Below are positions 58,795 through 64,000 of a stretch of 64,000 nucleotides of DNA, one piece after another. Every line of letters starts with the position of its first letter. The stretch's first letter is position 1. The notes under the pieces were generated by a model that made no database searches, had not been told where the DNA came from, and was given only the letters and a program-made list of their open reading frames with translations. The translations under genes were made by a program, and so were the position numbers. This DNA comes from an uncultured Clostridia bacterium. GTDB lineage: Bacteria > Bacillota > Clostridia > Oscillospirales > Ruminococcaceae. Location of the stretch: assembly GCA_945876755.1 (NCBI GenBank), contig CAMCPM010000008.1, forward strand, positions 1 to 64,000, in the 5' to 3' direction.

Positions 58795-60120
58795 TTAAAG
58801 ATTAAACATAATATTGTTGAGAATGGACTCAAGCATTTCCTGTCTGCCGCTTGTGAGTGAGGAAACTACCTCGCCCTTTTCAAGAGCATACTTTTCAAGG
58901 TCTGCAAGTGTAGCCTTGCCGCTGATGATGTCAGCACCGATACCTGTGTTCCAGCTTGCGTAACGGTCAGCAACAAACTTGTCGATCCTGCCGTCGGTAA
59001 TCATCTTGTCTGCGATCTTCAGACCGAGAGCAAATGTATCCATACCAGCAATGTAGCTGTGGAAGATGTCCTCAGGTGTGTAGGAGCCGCGGCGAGCCTT
59101 GGAGTCGAAGTTCAGACCGCCGTTTGTAAAGCCGCCTGCCTTAAGTACCTCATACATACAAAGTGCAGCGTCGTAAACATTTGTGGGGAACTGGTCTGTA
59201 TCCCAGCCGAGGAGCATATCGCCCTGGTTAGCGTCGATAGAACCGAACACGCCGTTGTCTCTTGCAACACGAAGCTCGTGCTGGAATGTGTGCTGAGCAA
59301 GTGTAGCGTGGTTAGCTTCAATGTTCATCTTGAAGTCCTTTTCAAGACCGTACTTGCGGAGGAAGCCAAGAACTGTTGCTGTGTCGAAGTCGTACTGGTG
59401 CTTTGTAGGCTCCTTGGGCTTAGGCTCGATGTAGAAGTCGCCCTTGTAGCCGATTGAGCGTGCGTAATCAACGGTCATCTTCATAAGACGAGCCATATTG
59501 TCAAGCTCCAGACCCATGTTTGTGTTCAGGAGAGTTTCATATCCCTCACGTCCGCCCCAGAAAACGTAGCCGTTACCGCCGAGCTTAACGGTAGCTTCAA
59601 CAGCCTTCTTTATCTGTGCAGCAGCATAAGCGAAAACGTCTGCGGAAGGAGAAGTACCTGCACCGTGCATATATCTTGGGTGGTCGAAGCACTTAGCAGT
59701 ACCCCAGAGAAGCTTCTTTGTGGGGTCAGCCTTCATTTTTTCAGCTATGTAATCTGTAACCTTGTCAAGCTGTGCATTTGTTTCTGCAAGCGAGCCGTAC
59801 TCGGGAGAAAGGTCACGGTCGTGGAAACAGAAATACTCGATCGAAAGCTTATCCATAATTTCAAAAGCAGCGTCAACCTTTGCAATAGCACGCTTTTCGG
59901 AATCAGACTCGCCCCATGTCTTGTCGGCTGTGCCGCAGCCGAACATATCAGTTCCGTCGCCGCCCATAGTGTGCCACCATGAAAGCGCAAATTTAAGCTG
60001 TTCCTTCATAGTCTTGCCTGCAACTACCTCATCGGGGTTGTAGTACTTGAATGCCAGAGGGTTAGTGCTGTTTTTGCCCTCGTAAGGGATCTTGCCGATA
60101 CCTTTGAAAAATTCGCTCAT
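58795..60120 (-). CDS. xylA: Xylose isomerase, 441 aa
   Basis: The sequence is a class II xylose isomerase: [16 protein letters not shown] carries catalytic His100 and Asp103, [20 protein letters not shown] the metal region, and [20 protein letters not shown] the second metal site. It isomerises D-xylose to D-xylulose. It is the first gene of xylAB, with AAGGAGGAAACTCAG before the ATG. Bacteria that use plant xylan depend on it. Confidence 0.97.
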   Translation of the reverse strand: MSEFFKGIGKIPYEGKNSTNPLAFKYYNPDEVVAGKTMKEQLKFALSWWHTMGGDGTDMFGCGTADKTWGESDSEKRAIAKVDAAFEIMDKLSIEYFCFHDRDLSPEYGSLAETNAQLDKVTDYIAEKMKADPTKKLLWGTAKCFDHPRYMHGAGTSPSADVFAYAAAQIKKAVEATVKLGGNGYVFWGGREGYETLLNTNMGLELDNMARLMKMTVDYARSIGYKGDFYIEPKPKEPTKHQYDFDTATVLGFLRKYGLEKDFKMNIEANHATLAQHTFQHELRVARDNGVFGSIDANQGDMLLGWDTDQFPTNVYDAALCMYEVLKAGGFTNGGLNFDSKARRGSYTPEDIFHSYIAGMDTFALGLKIADKMITDGRIDKFVADRYASWNTGIGADIISGKATLADLEKYALEKGEVVSSLTSGRQEMLESILNNIMFNL

Positions 60121-60190
60121 CTGAGTTTCCTCCTTAAATATGTATCCTTAATAATTGATTAACCAAATGCGGCGTACCGCTTTACTATAT

Positions 60191-60219
60191 ATTTTACATT
60201 GTAAACGATTTACTGTCAA
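60191..60219 (-). promoter_or_regulatory. xylAB promoter with a cre-like operator
   Basis: On the minus strand TTGACA (60219-60214) and TAAAAT (60196-60191) are 17 bases apart. TGTAAACGATTTAC (60200-60213) in the spacer matches 12 of 14 positions of the CcpA cre consensus and could instead bind a LacI-type xylose regulator. Confidence 0.75.
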
Positions 60220-60273
60220 GGGGTTTTTGTAAAAAATAAATAATAATATTTTTTCAAAAAACGGTCAGTACAA

Positions 60274-60310
60274 TAAAAAAACTGCTCCTGACACAGAGTA
60301 TCAGAAGCAG
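60274..60310 (-). terminator. Terminator after ispH-rpsA
   Basis: On the minus strand CTGCTTCTGA pairs with TCAGGAGCAG (60310-60282 region) and a T7 tract follows. Confidence 0.85.
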
Positions 60311-60330
60311 CATATTGTTTGAAAAAATAA

Positions 60331-62313
60331 TTATTCAGCGTCCTCAGCAGCACCGTTTTCTTCGAGAAGAGCACGGATAGAAATGCTGATTCTCTTCTTG
60401 TCAGCGTCGATCTCAGTGATCTTAGCTTCAACCTCGTCACCGATAGAAAGAACATCCTTAACGTTTGTTACTCTCTTGTCAGCGATCTGGGAAATGTGGA
60501 TAAGTCCGTCGATTCCGGGAACGATCTGTGCAAATGCGCCGAAAGGTGTGATAGAAACGACCTTAGCCTTTACAACATCGCCAACATTATAGTCGTTAGC
60601 AAACTTAACCCAAGGATTATCCTCGGTCTTCTTGTATCCGAGAGAAATTCTGTTAGCGTCCTTGTCGAGTTCCTTAACGAAAACCTCGATAACATCGCCT
60701 ACGTTAACTACCTCTGAAGGGTGCTTGATCCTGTTCCAGCTAAGCTCGGAAATGTGAACCATACCGTCGATACCGCCAAGGTCAACAAATGCGCCGTAGC
60801 TTGTAAGGGACTTAACCTCGCCCTTGAATACGTCACCAACCTGAACGGACTCCCAGAACTTGGCCTTAGCAGCGTCTCTTTCAGCGTTGAGAACAGCCTT
60901 GATAGAACCAACAGCCTTGCCTCTCTGCTCGTTTACTTCGATGATCTTGAACTTAACGGTTGTCTTAACAAGCTCTTCAAGCTTGTCATCTCTGCGTGCA
61001 GTTGCCTGTGAAGCAGGGATAAACACTCTTGTACCCTCGTAAAGAACGATAACGCCGCCCTTTACAACGCCTGTAACAGTACCTTCGAGAACAGCGTCCT
61101 CTTCCTTAGCCTTAACGATCTTGTCAAAGCCGACCATAGCGTCAACCTTTTTCTTGGAAAGAGTAACAATACCTTCAGCGTCGTTTACCTTGATAACGAT
61201 GAGGTCAACCTCGTCGCCGGGCTTAACAACATCGGCAGGCTTGAGAGAAGGATCGTTTGTAAGCTCCTCAAGCGAAACATAACCGGTATGCTTTGTTCCG
61301 ACATCAACAATAGCTTCTGCATCATTAACAGCAGTTATGTATCCTTTCACCCTCTGACCGGTATATATTTTTTTGAAGGACGCATCAAGCGCCTCCTCAA
61401 AGTTAAAGTCCTCTTCCATGTTCTGCAATTTTTCACTCATCTGGTTTGTAACCTCCTTGATTATATGTACCGGAGCTGAAGCGCCGGCAGTAACACCGAT
61501 AATAAATTTTTCACCGGCGTTATTTTTCAGCAGATTTTCAATGTACTGAAAATCAAGCTCGTCCGCATTTTCAATATGAATGCAGGCGTTACAGTGTTTG
61601 CCGCAAATTTCCGCAAGCTTGACTGTATTGGAACTGTGCTTTCCGCCGACAACAACCATCAGGTCGGCAGACTTCGCCAGACGTACAGCGCTCTGCTGCC
61701 TGTCGGCGGTAGCACTGCAAACGGTATTGATAACCTCTGCGTCGGGGTAGGCTGACGCTGCGATTTTGGCACACTTATCCCATATAGATATATTATACGT
61801 TGTTTGCGCAACAATTGCAACCTTTTTTTTAATATTTTTATATTTTTTTTCAAGTAAATCGGATAATTCTGCTTCATCGCGGCAAATAATTGCCATATTA
61901 TTACAATGAGCAGCTATTCCGCGGACTTCGGGGTGGTCCTTATCGCCCATAATTACCACATCGTACCCTGCTGCCGATTTTTCATCAGCAATTTTCTGGA
62001 TACGTCTGACATAAGGGCAGGTGCCGTCACGGTAGTCAATTTTCTTTTCCTCCAGCAGACGAAAAATATCCTTTCCGACGCCATGGGAACGAATAACAAC
62101 AGTTTCGTCCGTAAGAGCAGCCAGTTCGTCGGGAGTTTCGGCAATTTTCACACCCTTTGAAGCCAGTTCGCCTGTCACGTCCCTGTTGTGGATAATTTCT
62201 CCATAAGTAACAACTTTTTTGCCCTCATTTAATATATTATACACGATTTTCAGCGCTCTGTCAACACCAAAACAAAATCCTGCATTTTCGGCAACAATAA
62301 TTTCAGTTTTCAT
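60331..62313 (-). CDS. ispH: IspH (LytB) fused to ribosomal protein S1, 660 aa
   Basis: Residues 1-285 are 4-hydroxy-3-methylbut-2-enyl diphosphate reductase, with the three cluster cysteines in ENAGFCFGVDRAL, RDGTCPYVRRIQ and INTVCSATADRQ. This enzyme makes isopentenyl and dimethylallyl diphosphate in the MEP pathway. Residues 310-640 hold four S1 RNA-binding repeats (for example KGYITAVNDAEAIVDVGTKH and GDVFKGEVKSLTSYGAFVDL). The fusion is known from Clostridia. The start is ATG 62313, which overlaps the plsC stop; an ATG at 62349 is in frame but further into plsC. Confidence 0.95.
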   Translation of the reverse strand: MKTEIIVAENAGFCFGVDRALKIVYNILNEGKKVVTYGEIIHNRDVTGELASKGVKIAETPDELAALTDETVVIRSHGVGKDIFRLLEEKKIDYRDGTCPYVRRIQKIADEKSAAGYDVVIMGDKDHPEVRGIAAHCNNMAIICRDEAELSDLLEKKYKNIKKKVAIVAQTTYNISIWDKCAKIAASAYPDAEVINTVCSATADRQQSAVRLAKSADLMVVVGGKHSSNTVKLAEICGKHCNACIHIENADELDFQYIENLLKNNAGEKFIIGVTAGASAPVHIIKEVTNQMSEKLQNMEEDFNFEEALDASFKKIYTGQRVKGYITAVNDAEAIVDVGTKHTGYVSLEELTNDPSLKPADVVKPGDEVDLIVIKVNDAEGIVTLSKKKVDAMVGFDKIVKAKEEDAVLEGTVTGVVKGGVIVLYEGTRVFIPASQATARRDDKLEELVKTTVKFKIIEVNEQRGKAVGSIKAVLNAERDAAKAKFWESVQVGDVFKGEVKSLTSYGAFVDLGGIDGMVHISELSWNRIKHPSEVVNVGDVIEVFVKELDKDANRISLGYKKTEDNPWVKFANDYNVGDVVKAKVVSITPFGAFAQIVPGIDGLIHISQIADKRVTNVKDVLSIGDEVEAKITEIDADKKRISISIRALLEENGAAEDAE

Positions 62314-62926
62314 CGGCAGATGTATCCTTTTCCTCGGCAGGACCTTCAACCAGCTCGGTAATTGCCCCCATAATACGCTGCTTAACGGCTTTCAGAGCCT
62401 TTGGCGAAGCGTCCTCAACAGCAATTTCACTTGCCGGAATGACTTTTCCGAAGCGGAGCGTCAGCTTTGAACGGAAGTGAAGCTTTTCGCCCTCGAAAAT
62501 TATTCCGCAGGGAAGAACGTCAGCACCGGATTTCGCCGCAATAAGCGCAACGCCTGTTTTACCCTTGCCTACCTTGCCGTCCTTGGAACGTGTACCCTCG
62601 GGGAATATTACAAGATGTCTGCCCGAATTGAGAATGCTTACCGCATCGTCAATGACCTGCATATCGCCTGAGCCGCGCTTGACCGGGAATGCTCCCAGCT
62701 TAGTGATAAACCAGCCAAAAAGCTTGTTTTTGAACAGTTCCTCCTTTGCCATGTAAGTGACCTTCCGCTTCATCGGCATTGTGAGAATTACCGGGTCGGC
62801 GTAGCTTCTGTGATTTGAAGCCATAACAAGAGGTCTGTCCTGAGGAATATTTTCCGTTCCCTCAATGTGAAAGTTATAGAAAAGCTTGTATATACCCCAA
62901 ACTGTGTAACGTACAAAAGCGTTCAT
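62303..62926 (-). CDS. plsC: 1-acyl-sn-glycerol-3-phosphate acyltransferase, 207 aa
   Basis: The H-x4-D motif is NHRSYADPVI and the glycerol-phosphate motif is FPEGTRSKDG. PlsC adds the second acyl chain in phospholipid synthesis. The start is ATG 62926, preceded by AAGGAG and overlapping the cmk stop. It overlaps ispH by 11 bases, so cmk-plsC-ispH/rpsA form one tightly coupled operon. Confidence 0.94.
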   Translation of the reverse strand: MNAFVRYTVWGIYKLFYNFHIEGTENIPQDRPLVMASNHRSYADPVILTMPMKRKVTYMAKEELFKNKLFGWFITKLGAFPVKRGSGDMQVIDDAVSILNSGRHLVIFPEGTRSKDGKVGKGKTGVALIAAKSGADVLPCGIIFEGEKLHFRSKLTLRFGKVIPASEIAVEDASPKALKAVKQRIMGAITELVEGPAEEKDTSADEN

Positions 62927-62927
62927 G

Positions 62928-63620
62928 TCAAAACTCCTTATTCTGCGGCTCTGCGCCTGTTTTTTCCTTGATAATACCGATAAGCATTTCAACTGCACCC
63001 TTCAGATCCACGTCCGTGGTATCGCAAAGAACAGCGTCCTCCGCCTGTTTAAGCGGCGCAATTTCACGGTGCATATCGTTGTAATCACGTTGATTCACGT
63101 CCGCAAGCACGGAAGCGAAAGTTACACAGTTGCCCTTTTCAAGAAGCTCCGCATGACGGCGGCGCGCCCTTTCCTCGGGAGAAGCAGTGAGATATATTTT
63201 CACATCAGCGTCCGGAAGCACTACCGTACCGATATCCCTGCCGTCCATAACAACGCTGTTTTCACGAGCGATTTTCCGCTGAAGCTCAAACAGAAAGCTT
63301 CGTACCGCAGGAATTGCCGAAACCGCAGAAGCTCCCATAGAAACTTCGGGAGTGCGTATCTTGTCGGAAACGTCCTCGCCGTTCACAAAAACGTGCTGAA
63401 CGCCGTCAATATATTTTAGTTCGGGAGTAATTTCATCAAGCATTTCCGTAACGCTGTCAGCATTTTTAGTATCGCCGCCGTGCGATATCACATAGTAAGC
63501 GATCGAACGGTAAAGCGCTCCCGTGTCAACATATATAAAACCGAATGCCTTAGCCGCCGCCTTGGCGATAGTGCTTTTGCCCGCACCTGCAGGACCGTCT
63601 ATTGCAACATTTATCGGCAT
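62928..63620 (-). CDS. cmk: Cytidylate kinase, 230 aa
   Basis: The P-loop is INVAIDGPAGAGKSTIAKAA, followed by GALYRSIAYYVISHG and the CMP-binding DGRDIGTVVLPDADVKIYL. The enzyme phosphorylates CMP and dCMP. The start is ATG 63620 with AAAGGCGG upstream; an ATG at 63647 has no good site. It heads the cmk-plsC-ispH/rpsA operon, or follows the flavoprotein gene at 63653 by 32 bases. Confidence 0.95.
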   Translation of the reverse strand: MPINVAIDGPAGAGKSTIAKAAAKAFGFIYVDTGALYRSIAYYVISHGGDTKNADSVTEMLDEITPELKYIDGVQHVFVNGEDVSDKIRTPEVSMGASAVSAIPAVRSFLFELQRKIARENSVVMDGRDIGTVVLPDADVKIYLTASPEERARRRHAELLEKGNCVTFASVLADVNQRDYNDMHREIAPLKQAEDAVLCDTTDVDLKGAVEMLIGIIKEKTGAEPQNKEF

Positions 63621-63652
63621 AAAATTACCGCCTTTCATTATATTCAAAATTT

Positions 63653-64000
63653 CTACATATTATTTCCTGCGGCAGCGCCCGTAGAAAACGCAATTTGCAG
63701 ATTAAATCCGCCTGTGTAGCCATCAACGTCGATAACTTCACCTGCAAAGAACAATCCCTGTACAAGCTTAGATTCCATTGTTTTGGGAGATATCTCGCCC
63801 ACCTTTATCCCTCCGCTTGTGACGATAGCCTCGCTTATGGGACGGAAATCCTTTACCGTCACGGGAAAGCTTTTCAGAAGCTTCACAAGGCTTTCACGCT
63901 CCTGCTTTGTGACCGAGTTGACCTGCTTTTCGGGAGAAATCCCGGAAAGCCTTACAACTACGGGAATCATTTTTGACGGCAGAAGCTTTGAAAGCGAGTT
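63653..64000 (-). CDS. HI0933/BaiN-type flavoprotein, C-terminal part (runs off window)
   Basis: The 115 residues are the C-terminus of an NAD(P)/FAD-dependent oxidoreductase of the HI0933/YhiN/BaiN family: SEAIVTSGGIKVGEISPKTM, then GLFFAGEVIDVDGYTGGFNL and AFSTGAAAGN. The FAD-binding N-terminus lies to the right of the window. The family includes a bile-acid dehydratase-pathway reductase, but most members have no known substrate. It precedes cmk on the same strand. Confidence 0.9.
   Translation of the reverse strand, partial: NSLSKLLPSKMIPVVVRLSGISPEKQVNSVTKQERESLVKLLKSFPVTVKDFRPISEAIVTSGGIKVGEISPKTMESKLVQGLFFAGEVIDVDGYTGGFNLQIAFSTGAAAGNNM

Overview
The window looks like a chromosome segment of a spore-forming, saccharolytic Clostridia member, most likely Oscillospiraceae close to Ruminococcus. 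The signs are a fused IspH-S1 gene in a cmk-plsC-ispH/rpsA run, a spoIIAA-spoIIAB-sigF operon, xylose isomerase and xylulokinase, a bifunctional AdhE, an AGCS symporter, frequent TTG starts and strong GGAGG-type ribosome binding sites. The genus is an inference from gene content; no database search was possible.

Layout. 1-5.1 kb is the int-side end of an integrated phage or ICE: a partial antirepressor, two related small genes, a Cro/CI-type switch with five matching operators, a membrane HIRAN protein, hicAB, and a tyrosine integrase that ends at a tRNA-Lys 3' fragment (attachment site). 5.3-15.6 kb is ordinary chromosome: an AI-2E family permease, an SGNH hydrolase with a DUF4358 lipoprotein, an orphan solute-binding lipoprotein, a 19-codon gene, a MarR-controlled heterodimeric ABC exporter, a small lipoprotein and tRNA-Leu(CAG).

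15.6-28.6 kb is a layered accessory region. Near-identical direct repeats of about 213 bp (16420-16632 and 28315-28528) each carry the last 27 codons of a tyrosine recombinase, a hairpin and the 3' end of tRNA-Leu(TAA). A third decayed integrase end lies at about 21.0 kb. Between them are a dinJ-yafQ toxin-antitoxin pair, repeat arrays, a strongly structured putative small RNA (18494-18637), a VbhA-like antitoxin, SpoVG-like genes, a truncated HD-domain protein, a helix-turn-helix plus Ser/Thr kinase pair, and an XRE-regulated cluster (lipoprotein, UDG-fold-like protein, KAP P-loop NTPase, zinc-ribbon/PH protein). The last cluster is the best candidate for an undescribed defence-like system.

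28.8-35.7 kb mixes housekeeping and remnants: a chemoreceptor, a TetR regulon with mirror-image promoters and operators, a DUF1697 gene, a chimeric gene remnant, a papain-like protein and initiator tRNA. 35.8-64 kb is core chromosome: queH with a FeoB-associated protein and two DUF3592-like proteins, MATE, lactate/malate dehydrogenase, the sigF operon, adhE with two Rex-type boxes, an aldo/keto reductase, a CotH-kinase lipoprotein, an ABC/FtsX exporter, a PASTA serine hydrolase, AGCS, tRNA-Ser, an AraC-GGDEF fusion, a nested inverted-repeat element, xylAB, ispH-rpsA, plsC, cmk and a partial flavoprotein.
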